64,000 nucleotides of DNA from Mycteria americana (Eukaryota; Chordata; Aves; Ciconiiformes; Ciconiidae). The stretch is taken from NCBI RefSeq assembly GCF_035582795.1, contig NC_134373.1, positions 25,824,501-25,888,500 of the forward strand. Direction: 5' to 3'. Each line of letters begins with the position of its first letter. Positions within the stretch are counted from its first letter, which is position 1. A program made the position numbers and the translations under genes. The notes under the pieces were generated by a model. It was not told the origin of the DNA, did no database searches, and worked only from the letters and a program-made list of their open reading frames with translations. Positions 23,001 through 35,100 of this stretch are shown piece after piece.

Positions 23001-24850
23001 CATTAATTGATGGCTGGCCACTAGAGGCCACTTGCCACTTACTCTGTGCACCCTGGTGCAACCTCTTGGAGAAAGGCTGGATGGACACCTACTCGGATCT
23101 GGCATGGCTTTTCTATTACCCACAACAGAGGGAGTTCAGAGAAGAGCAACAAAAAATTGCCAGTAGGCCAGAGGGATTGATTTACAAGGAAAGGTTAGGA
23201 GCTAAATTTGTCTAGCACAATATGGGATGACTAAGATGGGGAGGGGACAAGCCAGCAGTCTGGAAAGATCTCAAGGGTGTAAAACACGACTAAAGATTTT
23301 TGTTTTTTGCAGACAGCCCTGCACAAAGAGACTTAGAAATGGGTTAAATTTAAAAGAGAAACTTAAAATGAATATCAGGGAGAATTCTGCTAATGAGCAT
23401 CATGCTGTAGCACCCAGCCTGTTGGGATCACTACCTGGGCTGCCATAAGAAGAACACAACACAAAAGGGGAAAGAAAAAAAACCAGTAAAGAAAACTGAA
23501 TGAATGATACCTTCATCCTACTGTATCTCCTGGTTGTCGGGAGTACGTGATTCAGCATTCCCGCTAGAAGTAATTTTCAGTAATAGAAGCGTCATGCCAG
23601 CAGGCCAGATTCGAAGGGAGGCCAGAAAAATCCACAGCCTGCCGACCTGTGCGTGCTCACGCCTCCCCGCTCTCTCCGCAAGCACATCAGTAAACAGAAC
23701 TGGCTCACCGAAATCACCGCACCTCGTACCGAGCACCTAGGCTAAATGAATGCCGAAGGAAAGTGAGCAGGCAAGCCCCTGCGATGCTGGCAGCTACGGC
23801 ATCTCCCACATGTTGCTAACAGGGACTCCAGCGGGGCTTCCCCCAACCCCCAAAGGCTGCTTCATAGTGCCAGTGCAGGAGCTTTCCTGTTTTGCTGAGA
23901 AAAACGCATCTGGCATGTCTTCGAGGGGCAGAGGAGAGCAGTTCATGCTGCCCCTTTGCAATAAAGATGAGCCGGGAGGGCTACAGCAGGCTGCCCCAGC
24001 TCCGTGGGCAAGGGGCTGCACGGAGACAGCCGTCAGGCCCCGCATCCATCTCCTCAGCTCTTCCCTAATCTCCTGGCCATCGGTCTGAGAATAATTTAGC
24101 CGTGAAGTGTCTAGACAAGGAGTGCATGTTAAGACAGGGATATAGCCACAGGGGCAAAGCTGGTGTGGGGACAGAGGAGAAGAGACTCTGGCTGATAGAC
24201 ACAGACGGGAAGAGCTCAAAAAGGAGAAGGATTAGAGGCCTGGGAAGATTTTCCTGGGAAGACATACCAATGAGCCTGTCCGTGGAGGAGAGGAGCAGGA
24301 GGGGTGCTGCTGCATACACCGAAGCATTCGGATGCGGCTGTGACAGTCACAGCCTCAAAGCCGAATGAAACGGGAGGGGGCTGCGCAGCCCCTACTTCTC
24401 CCCTGCCACGGCGGAGGAACAGGGACATACACACCAGAATGAAAAGGCAACACATAAGACAGTAAACACACACAGTTTTCAGGCATGAAGGGTTTAACCT
24501 GTGGATCTCCCTGACACATGGCTACGCTGAAACTAAGAATACAGAAGTATTTTATAAGGCTTAAATATTTCAATGAATCCTATACCCTGCTGAACTAGCC
24601 TGGATAAACCACCCTAGCCATTTGCTTCTGAAGCACCTGCTCCGTTCCCTGACGCTCCCTTCACAGAGGAACCGGACAGGACGGAGCTCGCACAGTCGAC
24701 AGACACATACACGGACACAGGGGAACAAAGCCCACTCTGGACTGAAGTACCAGCACCAGACAGTGACAAGGAGACACCTCTCCACTGGACGTACGGACGG
24801 CTCCGACAGACACACGCACAGCCGGGGGAGTGAAGGGACGTAGGCAGGCC
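20063..24850 (-). other. SLC4A3 first intron, mostly unremarkable
   Basis: Between the promoter region and the start-codon exon. It contains one decayed CR1 fragment (23.10-23.45k) and otherwise AT-richer sequence with no supported gene. The gaccctaaccctacc at about 22920 is too short to be an interstitial telomere array. Confidence 0.55.
23100..23450 (+). mobile_element. CR1-type LINE fragment, decayed, plus strand
   Basis: The order of signposts is that of a CR1 3' part in sense orientation: gagttcagagaagagcaaca, gagggattgatttacaagga, aggagctaaatttgt, gatctcaagggtgtaaa, aatgggttaaatttaaaaga and aatatcagggagaattctgc. It has many substitutions and no intact frame. Identification is by memory of family consensus only. 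Confidence 0.75.
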
Positions 24851-24854
24851 CTGG

Positions 24855-25225
24855 GGATGCACTGCACCATGTACCGTGCCGTGCCATGCCGTGCAACCCG
24901 TACGGTGCGCTGCGCAGGACCGCACCACGCTGCACACCACGCCGCGCAGCATCCAGCACCGGGCACCGCGCCGTGCCCAGGACTGTGCTGCGTGCTGTGC
25001 CGTGCACCATGCCATGCACCATGCCACGCACTATGCCACGCACCATGCCATGCAGCGCCCTGCACCGTGCCGTGCCACGCACCATGCGCTGCCCTGCACC
25101 GTGCCATGCCGTGCGCCATGCACCGTGCCATGCCATGCACCACGCACCGCCCTGCACCGTGCCATGCAGGGTGCAGCACCCCGCGCCGCGCCGCGCCACG
25201 CACCGTGCGGTGACCTGCACCGTGC
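24855..25225. repeat. Pentamer-based minisatellite (GCACC/GTGCC/ATGCC)
   Basis: About 370 bases are built from shuffled five-base words gcacc, gtgcc, atgcc, acgcc and cgcgc, best seen at 25,000-25,160 (for example gccatgcaccatgccacgca). Because the units have few stop codons, long open frames appear in several frames on both strands (for example 24876-26006 and 24614-25027); these are by-products, not genes. It lies just inside the 5' end of SLC4A3. Confidence 0.85.
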
Positions 25226-25229
25226 AGCA

Positions 25230-25675
25230 CCGGAGCGACCCGTGCGCGCCGCGCCCCGCAGGCGGGGCCGGCGGAGGGCGGCCAGGGGGGCTGCCCGGGC
25301 TCTGCGGGGCAGCGGCGCCCGCCACGCGCGTCCGCGGGGCCGGTGGGCTGCGGCAGCCGGGGCAGCGGAGGGGCAGCACCAGCACCAGGACCCGCCCCCC
25401 CTCAGCCCCCGCCCGGCCCGTACCTCGCACCGCCGGAGAAGGAGAGCCGCCCGCCGCCGCGCCGCGCCCCGGCCCCGCCACCGCGCTCCGCCCGACACGT
25501 GCCGCGCCGCGCCGGCGGCGGGCGGCGCTGCGGCCCCGGCCTCCCGCCGGCCCTGCGCAGGGCGCGGCGCGGGCCCGCCGCCCCGCTTCGTGCCGCCCGC
25601 CGCCCCTCCCGGGCCGCCCCCGCTTACCGGTGGGGCTGCGGGGCGGCGGCGCGGGGCGCTCCCCCGGCGGCGCGG

Positions 25676-25707
<32 letters not shown>

Positions 25708-26100
25708 GGCGGGGGCCGGGGGGCGCGGGCCCCGCCGGGCGGGAGGGGGACGCTGGGGCGGGCTCCATGGCAACCGGATGTAAGCGGCGGCGCTCTAGCC
25801 GCGGCGCCCGCCTCGCTGGTGCGGCGGAAGGGCGCGTCTCTGTGGTAACGCGGAAGTGCGAGGGGCCGGCGGCGGCGCGGGACGAGCCGGGCCGGGCTGG
25901 GCTGCGGTCACCTCGGCCTCCGCCGCCTCGGCCTTCCCCCCCTGCAGATGGCGGCGGCGGAGACGCTGGTGCGCGGCCTGGCGCGGCTGCTGCAGGACGC
26001 GGGTGAGTAGCGGCCGCCGCGGGCCCCGCTGGGCTGGGCTGGGCTGGGCCGGGCCGAGCCGAGCCGAGCCGGGTCGGGCCGGAGTGAAGGCCCTGGTGTG
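25230..26100. promoter_or_regulatory. CpG island, probable bidirectional SLC4A3/STK11IP promoter
   Basis: Very dense CpG and G+C between the minus-strand SLC4A3 5' end and the plus-strand STK11IP start codon at 25948. On the minus strand two plausible donors for non-coding SLC4A3 first exons are visible: ACCG/gtaagc with the exon ending at 25628, and CGAG/gtacgg with the exon ending at 25424. The STK11IP start lies only about 300 bases from the first of these. No TATA box is seen, as usual for CpG-island promoters. Transcription start sites are inferred. Confidence 0.7.
25677..25715. repeat. GGC trinucleotide repeat
   Basis: About a dozen uninterrupted ggc units on the plus strand. On the minus strand they would fall as GCC/CCG in the 5' UTR of an SLC4A3 first exon ending at 25628, if that exon is used. 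The minus-strand open frame with polyalanine across it is probably non-coding. Confidence 0.85.
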
Positions 26101-29100
26101 GGGGCAGCGGCGCTCACGGCCCGGCCCGTCCTTCCTCTTCCCTGCAGGGGACCTCGTCCTGGACGGCTCCAGCACGCTGACGCTGCTCACCCCCACCCTG
26201 CAGCACCTCACGCAGGTCTTCGAGCAGCACCTGGGCTCCCGCAACCAGAACCGGGGCTTCGTGGCCCTGCCCTCGCACCCCGCCGAGACAGCCGCCATCC
26301 TCCAGGCGCAGTTCCTCTTCGACGTCCTGCAGAAGACTCACTCCCTGAAGGTCCGTACCTACCATGGCCAGGGATGTGAGGGGCCATGGGTGCTGCAAGG
26401 CTGGCCGGTGGAGGTGGCAGGCACAGCTGCCTGCTTCAGAGTGCCCTCCTTTGGTGCCCATTGACCCCGTCTTAGGTGCTTGCTACATGGGTCAGATAGC
26501 TCTCGCAGGGCTGTTGCATGGAGTCATAGTTCAGCGTGATAGTATGTAGCTACTTCGTCTACAATCAGCCATGCAACTCAGCGGAAAGTTTTTCAGAGTT
26601 AAAAATGGGCAGCAGGGGTTAATTGTGTTCTGACCTTGGTAAGGTGTTGACATTGTTGGGAAAATGATTATTTCCTGAAATGCTTGAGCAATTCAGGCAG
26701 TATCTGGCAGCTGAGCACAGCTGAGTGCTCCCTGAGTGATGATTGATCTGCACGAGGCAGCAGAGCAGTTAGACATTGTATACACCCACTACTCTGAGAC
26801 CTTCTGCTTCTTATTTCTTGAGTTTTACACGCTCCTGCCTGGGCAGTGGTTCTGGTTGATCTGTTTCACAGCATGGGATATTGCTAGTAACGTGTCCTCA
26901 TTCGTTTTAAGAAGGCTGTAATAAAGATAAAAGTACGGAGCTAGGGGTTCTTCAGAGGGCTTTTTGAAAGATGGCATGTGTTATGAGGCTGCACATGATT
27001 ATGCTTGGCACTGCGAGGAGGGTAGTAGAGGTGAAATGGGCCTGAAAGGGGAATGGAAATTAGCAGCTGTTCTTAGGTTCCACAGTGGTGCTCAGGAGGT
27101 GTTGTGGCTGAGCACTACGGCCTGCGATGTCTTTAAAAGTGTTTTTCGTATGAGGCAGATTGGAGAGATTATCTGAATGTTGTTGGGAGGGTTTTGTAGC
27201 AGTGTGCTGAGGGTGGAGATTGGAGCGGGGCCCAGAGCCTGTGGAGAAACACAGGTCCCCTGGCAGGAGGAGGCAGGGAAGGACACGGCAGTCAGGAGGA
27301 TGTTGTGGTGAGTGCTTGTGTTAAGCAAAAAATGGGCTTTTTCTGTAACAAGCCTGTAAAGAAGGGGAAGCTACCCATTGTGGTGCAGTTACTGATTTGC
27401 TTGGAGAAACTAATAATTTATATCAGCCTGATCAGATTCTTAAGGCAATGGAGGGAGAGGAGACTCTCAGGACACAGAGCAAGGATGGCATCTGAAATAG
27501 ATTTTGCTAAAACTGATCATCAGAGCTTCCCAGTGCAAGCTTCCCCTACAAATGGTCCTGTTCAACATGCCGCATTAAAGCTGGCAGGCAGTGGGCAGTG
27601 ATTCATCGCCTCCAGGGCTGTAACTGTGGAAGCGGTAGTGGTGACGAGGCCTTCAGATGTCTGTTCTGCACCTGATGAGTCACTTCTGCGTGAATGTGGA
27701 TGTAGCTGGCAGAGATGGTCTCTCCAGTTGTACTCTGGTGTCCGCAGTGGAAGCATTAACTACTTCATTACTCACCGTGTCTGAAATGCTGTTTATGCAC
27801 TGTCCATAGAAAGCATAAGAAGCTGGAAGCTGGATTTAATAAGCTTCTTTGTGGTACATGAACACAGCTTAACTACCCTGTGGTGAAAGAGCCTGTGGCT
27901 GCACTCTAGGATGCGAAGAGGAGGTTTGCAGGTACCCCAGTCTAATGCTAACAGTGTCTTGGAGACCACATCTGTTTTGCATTGGATCTGCTTGTGATTT
28001 GCCTTATTTGGCCTGTTCTAGTGAAATGCACATGCACACCTCCCACCCCAGTTCAGCTCAGTTGCTCAATAAACATAGCTCCAGCAGTTAGATTTTCTTT
28101 ATTTAGTAGATTTGTTAGTGGTGGCTGATGAGGAATCCAGCTGCCAGACCTCCCTGTGGTTCTGAAAGTGGTGAAGCCATGTGGGCAGGGGAGAAGAAAA
28201 GGAGCTCTATGGTCTGGCAGATCGTGGTCTTGTGCTAACATGCTTTTTTCTCTTTGACCTCTATTGAACTATGGGGCCAGGAGACAGTGCCGATACCAGA
28301 ATCGGAGGAGAGCTTGTTAGTGAACACCCAAGCTGGAGGGGGGGCCTGTTCAAGGTGCTGCAGTTGGTGCATCGGGAGGGCGGTATTGCAGCACAAATCA
28401 AGCTTGACATGAGACCTCTTTTCTGATTTCTCTAGCTTGTTCATGTTCCAAACTGTGCTTTGCAATCTGCTGTGAAGATCTTCCCTTTCAAGTCCCTCCG
28501 TCATCTGGAAGTAAGTATAGGAGGCAGAACTGGCTTTGACTCTTGTTTGGCTTTTCTTGACTTAGTTTTGTGGTTGCAGAATGCCTCTGCTCCTAAAAAC
28601 TGGGTAGGCTTTTGTGGCTTCCCTAGAAGGCTAAGTCTAAACTCCTGCAACACTTGCTTGTGGTGAAGGTTGGATGTGAGCAAAGGCTGGAGTGTTAGGG
28701 AGGGAGGCTCCAGCAGGGAAATGGGATATCCCTTGCAGAGATGGGCCTGGGATGGCAGCTGCTGTTACACTGTAATATTTTGATGTATGTTGTCCTTACT
28801 TTCTCATCACTGCTGCAGTTGAGGTCTGTCCCTCCACACTGCCTCCGGGGACTGCGATTTGTCTATTCTCAGCTGGAATCTTTAACCTGTTGCAAATGTA
28901 TCAGTACACTGGAGGTGAGTGTCTCTACACAGCTTGCGGGGAGAATTGCAGGAGAAAGGCTGTCTTGATCCTACAGCCCTTCACACAGGAAAGATGCAGG
29001 AGACAGTGTTAACCATCTTATCAAGCCATGTTGTATATGTTTTTTTCTCCCTTCCACATTCTGGGGTCCTACTCCTGACTCAAACAGTGTTGAAGTATTC

Positions 29101-32100
29101 CCTGGTTGGATACATGTGTGCTCTGTAGTCTCCTTTTTAGCTGCTTGAGAATTTCTGGCTCTGGTCAATATTCACATCAGCTAGGTCTGATCGTTCTGTG
29201 TGTCTGGCTGTTTCCACATTCAAAGGCCCGCAGCTGATCGAGGTTTATTTCATTGTACCTCAGCAAACTTAAATTAGAGACGATTGTCAGAGGGAATGCT
29301 GTGCCCCAGTGTCCTATCTGCACTGGTGCCCAGCAGGTTTCTGAGACATGAAGGCAAGCTCCAGCTGCGGAGAACTAAGTAGTGTGGGCTGTGCTAGCAG
29401 TGGAGCTCTGGGCTTCTGTCTGTGGCGCAGAAGCAGCTGCCTGCAGGGGAACAGGGGCTGCTGGTAGGGAGTTGCTTTGAGAGCTTCTTTTGTCTGCCAG
29501 AGCACAAGTTGTTTGGCCAGGGCGTGTGTATCTTACTTCTGCTTTGATGGAGGTCTGAAAAAGGTTTTGTTAGCATGAATCTTTGTGCTTAGTGTTCAGA
29601 GCCTACGAATTGTAACATGTTAGGTTAACTATTGCCACATGAGTGTAGGAAGCAAAAGCATCTCCCCTTCTTTCTAAATATCTAGCCGTGGAATTCCCAC
29701 CACCTCCAAATACTTGAATTAGTGACATAAGTCATCACCACTCTAGGCAAGGCAAGGTCTGTAAAGCACAATATGCCAGCCTTGTTCTAGACTAGATGTT
29801 CTCCTGTGTTCATCTGCTGTTACGGTAACAGCTAGTACTCACCAAGGAATGGCTCCTCACTTCTTCCTAGGAAATCATTTCAGCATGTGGTGGAGATCTG
29901 AGCTGTGCTCTCCCGTGGTTGGAATTGCAGACTGTGAACTTCAGCTATAACTCGATCACTGCCTTGGATGACTCACTGGTGAGTAGGGCATCCTTCCTGC
30001 ATGACGGATGGGAAGAGAGGAGGTGATCAGAGCCAAGAACTGGGCATTCCTTTACTGATGCTGCTAGGTCTGGGTGGGAGGGAGTGGGCAGTGTTAATTT
30101 TTCTGGCCTCTCCCAGCAGGACAGGGTTTCCATGCTGCAATGGAGACGTTTGTAGGATCTGATTTAGTATCTTTTTGTCCTTCAGCAATTACTGAATGCT
30201 CTGAGAGTCTTGGATTTGAGTCACAACAAGATCCAGGATTGTGAGCACTATTTAACGGTGAGTATCTTGGGCTAAGCACCAGTTTCCTCGTATGGAGAGG
30301 ACACTGCTAAAGTGCTGTAATCATTAACCATGTGCCTGCTAGGTGAAGTATAACAAAAGAAATTGGAGACGTGGCCCAGCAGGCATGTGAGTTAGAACTA
30401 GCGCTTGCAGCCTTGAAACTGTTGTCCTGTATGTGCAGCCTGTGTACCACTGAGGCAGAGAAGACAATGTTCCTCATCTGCTCCAAGACAGGAAAGTTAG
30501 CTGTATGTATCACTGTATGTATCACTTGGCACTCCAGTGTGGCCGAGTGATAAATACAGCAATACATAAAGTGTATACTGTATGTACAGTTGCACATGCA
30601 GTGTGCACTCTGTTGTGGCCAAGACTTCGCTGTAATCTGTGCAGCAGGTGGGAATTATGTAGCCAGGCATGGGGCTGTAGAGACTTGCTGTTCAGTTTGT
30701 TCAGACTGCCAGTAGCATTTCCTTCTTGCTCTCAGAAATCTTCTGTCAGTTACTTTAGAAAGGTGGTAGTCCATCACAGTGGCATGTGCATCTCTGGGGA
30801 ATGGCAATGAAATCCTTGTTCTGCTGGGCTAGAGATCTGCTTCTTTTAAGAGAAGCTATGAAACAGCTTTTCATGGAGTTGGTGGGGCTCACAAGGTATC
30901 ATTCACCATCACCTTTGCAAAGGTAAGAAAGGGCTTGTTTTGGTAGTTCAGTCCTTTTGCTGAGGCAGGGGGTCCAGTCCTTTCCTGTGCTCCATTGAAG
31001 TTGATGAGGAAGGAGAAAGCTGCTCCTAGCAGATTTTGTAAAGCAGTTAGATCATGCTGAGCGCCCCTAGACAAACGACTCCAAATGTGAACATCAAAGT
31101 CTTGCTGCAGAAATAGTCTTAAACTCACTTGTTGGTTGACCTTGGTGGGATGGAAAAAATGGTAGGGGCTAGTGCTCTGTCTTGAGTTCAGGGTCAGGCT
31201 TTGAGCTAAGGTCCCAATTGATCTGGTGCTGCTCTTCTCTCTGAACAGGCCCTTACAGAACTAGAGTACCTCAATCTGGCTTATAACTTCCTGTCCAAGG
31301 TGCCAAACCTTGGCATCTTCAGCCGATCAAAGCTGGTGACTCTGATCCTGCGCAACAATGAGCTTGACAGCATTAATGGTGAGCCCGCAAGGGAGGAGCA
31401 TTTCTGACTTTGAGGCCTTTCTCTCTTCCTCGAGGAGGAACAGAACTTGAAATCTTGGGCACAGCTATTGTTACCAGGGTTCAATTTTGTGGGAGAGCGG
31501 TAGGTGGGAGGTCCCTAAGTTATATCTTCTAGTGTGCTGATGGCTTCTTGCTTTGTTTGCAGGGGTTGAACAGCTAGTGAGTCTGCAGCACCTGGATGTG
31601 GCCTATAACCTGCTGCTGGAACATGCCCAGTTGGCACCATTGTCCACTCTGCACTATGTAAAAAAAGTAAGCACAAAGCCTGATGGGTTGGTAGATTAGA
31701 GATGTCATGGTCACGGGGTGCAAGGTGGAGACTGTGTGGTAAGAAGAGAGTTTTGAAAGATCAGTTCAACTCTTGAGCATTTAATTTTAATGCAGGAAGC
31801 TGATGGGGGAGCCTTGGAGAGACACCTGTATTTCAGCCTTCATTTTCGGTGACCCCTGCTCAAGCTAACCTTTTTCTATATATTCATCCCCATCTCCTTG
31901 CTCCCCTTTTCCGATTTTAACACTGTCAAGTTCAGTAAAGATCCTCCCCTAATCCTGTTGTGGATTTGTGTGTTCAGAGAAGTCTGAAGGAAGATAACTG
32001 CAGTCACTATAGTGCTTGTGAAGGAAGATAGCCTGCAAAGGACTGTTCTCTCAACACTTCTCAGAGTCAATACTGAAAAAGCTCCTAATGATTTAGGGGC

Positions 32101-35100
32101 ATGAGTAGGAAGTACTTTAATTTCTTTCTCTATTTGCTGAACAACTTTCAAGGAGCACTGTAAAAGCTCAGTCCTCTCCTGGCTTGATCACCATTCCACT
32201 GCAAGGATATTTGCTGAGGCAGAGAGAAAGCCTGGAGCCTGCAGGCAGATTATGTTGGGCTATAGAATATTGCGTCTAATAACAATTTCTCTATGTCTCC
32301 CATCCAGCTGCATTTAGAGGGAAACCCATTATGGTTCCATCCAAACCACCGATCTGCAATCCTTGTACATCTGTCTCCCAGGGCAGCCTCCTCCAATGTG
32401 AGTATTAGCCATATGCCTTCTGCCCCTGCTGTTGAAGGCGTAGGGTGTTCTGACACTCAGGGGAAAGAATTTCATAAACCTGAAAATTTATTCCAGTGGT
32501 GTAACAGTGGTGATTGTTTTGTGGGTTTGGGGTTTTGTTTTGTTTTGTTGGGTTTTTTTTTTTTTTGGGGGGGGGGGTGTTCAAGTAGAGTACTTTATCC
32601 TTACATTTTTATGTGGTGTGCTGGCCAGGGCAGAGTTGAATGTTGATCTCAGCTTTGCAAGACCTCAGATCTTAATATGTCTTCACAGTCTACTTCATCA
32701 GTTTTGCTCACTGATGATCCCAAAACTTTACTCTGTTCCTGCTAGACAGTGACTATGTAGCTGGACTTTGCAAAGAAGGAACTCGCTGTCTTGGCCCACC
32801 TTGCCTAATTACATACTCCTTTGGCAGCCGTGGCCACCATTTTCCTTCTCCCCGTCACTCTGCTCTTAGCTAAGTGTCATCACTGTTTCCCTTGCACTCT
32901 AGTGCTTACGTCTATTCTTGGTAATCTGATTTTAAATAAAGAAGCCAGCAAAGACAGCATTCTGGCAATTTAGCAAAGTAAACTTTCTTGCTAAGGGTCA
33001 GAGGTGTTCCAGAGCTGGTCTGCCCTTCGTATTAGTGGCAAATGGCTGGGTTCGTTGTCTTCAGACTGCATCTTGGAACAAGCTTTCACTGAGCTCAAGT
33101 TACTGGAAGCTAGGTAGACTCAGGCTAGAAGTAGGGTACAAGCTTTGAGGTGAAAGTGAGTACCTTTCAAAACAATTCGTGAATTGTTGCAGAATAATCT
33201 GTTGTATCTCTTCCGTGAACTATCTTGGATACGTTTGTGGGAGTTGTAAAGTCTGTAAACAGGAAAACCACAATGGTCCCTTCTGGCTTTATATGCTATT
33301 AGGTCAGGTAGCTACAACTAAAGGAGTGATGGATAGGCAGGAACAGGGTTGTTTCTGGTAGTCTTCGCAGTTTTGTGCCAGGGATCCCAACCCTAGGGTG
33401 GCCTGAGGGGAATAGGAGTCAGCAGATGTTGCCCTGAGTATGTGCCAGCCAAATGGAATCTGACTTGCAAACGGGTCTCTAATTACAGTTCCTCTTGGAT
33501 GGGGAGCCACTCTCTTCCTCAGACCTAATGGTAAGTACAATTGCTGTAAACTGATCTTACTGGCTTTGGGAGTGGGAACTCTAACAGGTTTTTGCATTGT
33601 TTTGTGTCCCATTAAATCTATATGGGATGCCTTGACTCTTTGACACAGTTCATTTTGGCGCAGGCCACGCTGATTCCTAGTAATTGTTGGGACTGGCCGG
33701 TGTAACTTATTCTGTCCTATGTAGCCTTGCAGAACTTGGAGACTTGCCTGTGTCCTCTTCAGGTACTATCTGATACTTGATACTTGAATTACACGTCAGC
33801 AAAACAAACAGTTATCAGTTTCCTGTCTGCTGTTTTTAAGAAAGGCAAAGATTGAGTTAAATCAGAGTGGTCGTATTAAACAATCCAGTCAACCAGGCAG
33901 GATCTGTTGTCACCACTTCGACTGAGATGGTGAAAGTTTGGGGTGAGGGGTGGGCAGGGAAGTTGTCAGCCTGAGTTGTGGCTTGGTTACCTTGTCTCCC
34001 CTTTGCACTCAGCAGGCACCATTCTCTTCTTTTGGCTTTAGCACCTCCCAAGACTTGTGCAAAGTGTGTCACAGTCCATCCACACTTCTACCTCAGAGAA
34101 GACTGCACTGGACCGCAGTGCTCTGGACAGTTCCTGTGCTGCAGACTTCAGCGACAGTCAGTCCCCAGCGGAGAATGTGGCTGTCAGGCTCCCTCGGAAG
34201 AAAAGCAAGGTCTGGGACTGAGATAGCTTCTTAACTGTGTAGCTGGCACGTTGGGTGAAGGGGCTTCCTTGATGTGAAAGCCTCGTGCAGTGAGATGTGG
34301 TCTTGTACTGACTGCGGTAGTGAGCCTCTCTGCTGCTGTGTGTTAGGAAGGGGCTGGGCTTAACGTCAGTCTTGATATACTGTGACAAATGTTTCATGGT
34401 GTGCTTCTGCAGTGTAACAGCTATGAGCCCTTCAGCTTGGCAGAGCCCCTCATCAGGTGCTGTTTTGGCTGTTCTTGGTGCCTCCCAACTAGTCTTACCC
34501 TGTTTGTTCCAGGGAAAAGTCAAAGTGCGTAGAGCGAGCATTTCGGAGCCCAGTGATACAGAACACGAGTCCCAGGCTTTACCTCTCTCTGCTGGTGAGA
34601 CTTGTCTTCTTCCTCAGTAACACAGCAGCTGAACTGCCCACAGTCAGAGGAGTGCTCTGGCGTGGTGACTATTTCCATACTTCCCAAGTTTTCTCTCTGC
34701 AGGCCTGGTCCTACAGCACCAGAAGGAGATGAAGCGGTTGGACAGCTTCAGAGATCGCTTTGGTGTTGACTGGCTGCAGTACAAGAGACACCTGGAGGAG
34801 CATGACCAAGTACCTGTCATCTGCCGTAGCCATTCTGCAGACGAGATCGCAGGCAGACCTGCTGCAACGGACTTGCAGAGTGAGAGCTCTGACCCAGAGC
34901 AAGGAAAACCCCAAGTATCCCAGAAAGAATCCTCTCCTCCTTTGGATGATACTAAGAAGGAGGAAGAGCCTGAAGTACAGCTGGATGAGCCTGTGGAAGG
35001 AGAACAGAGAGAAGAGGAGGCAGATGAGCTAATGCTGGGGGAGGAAGAAGAGGAGAAGCCAGAAGGTAGATAGGTCCTTTCATTGCTGTGTTTGAGGGCT

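Noticed and set aside
24570-26464. Long open frames (up to 376 codons) on both strands around 25k
   Set aside because: Produced by the pentamer minisatellite and the CpG island; low-complexity Cys/His/Met/Ala text with no conserved domain.
30360-30430. tRNA-like A box (tggcccagcagg) with a weak B-box-like stretch 40 bases on
   Set aside because: The B box is poor, no cloverleaf can be drawn and no poly-A or poly-T tail follows; not enough for a tRNA or SINE call.
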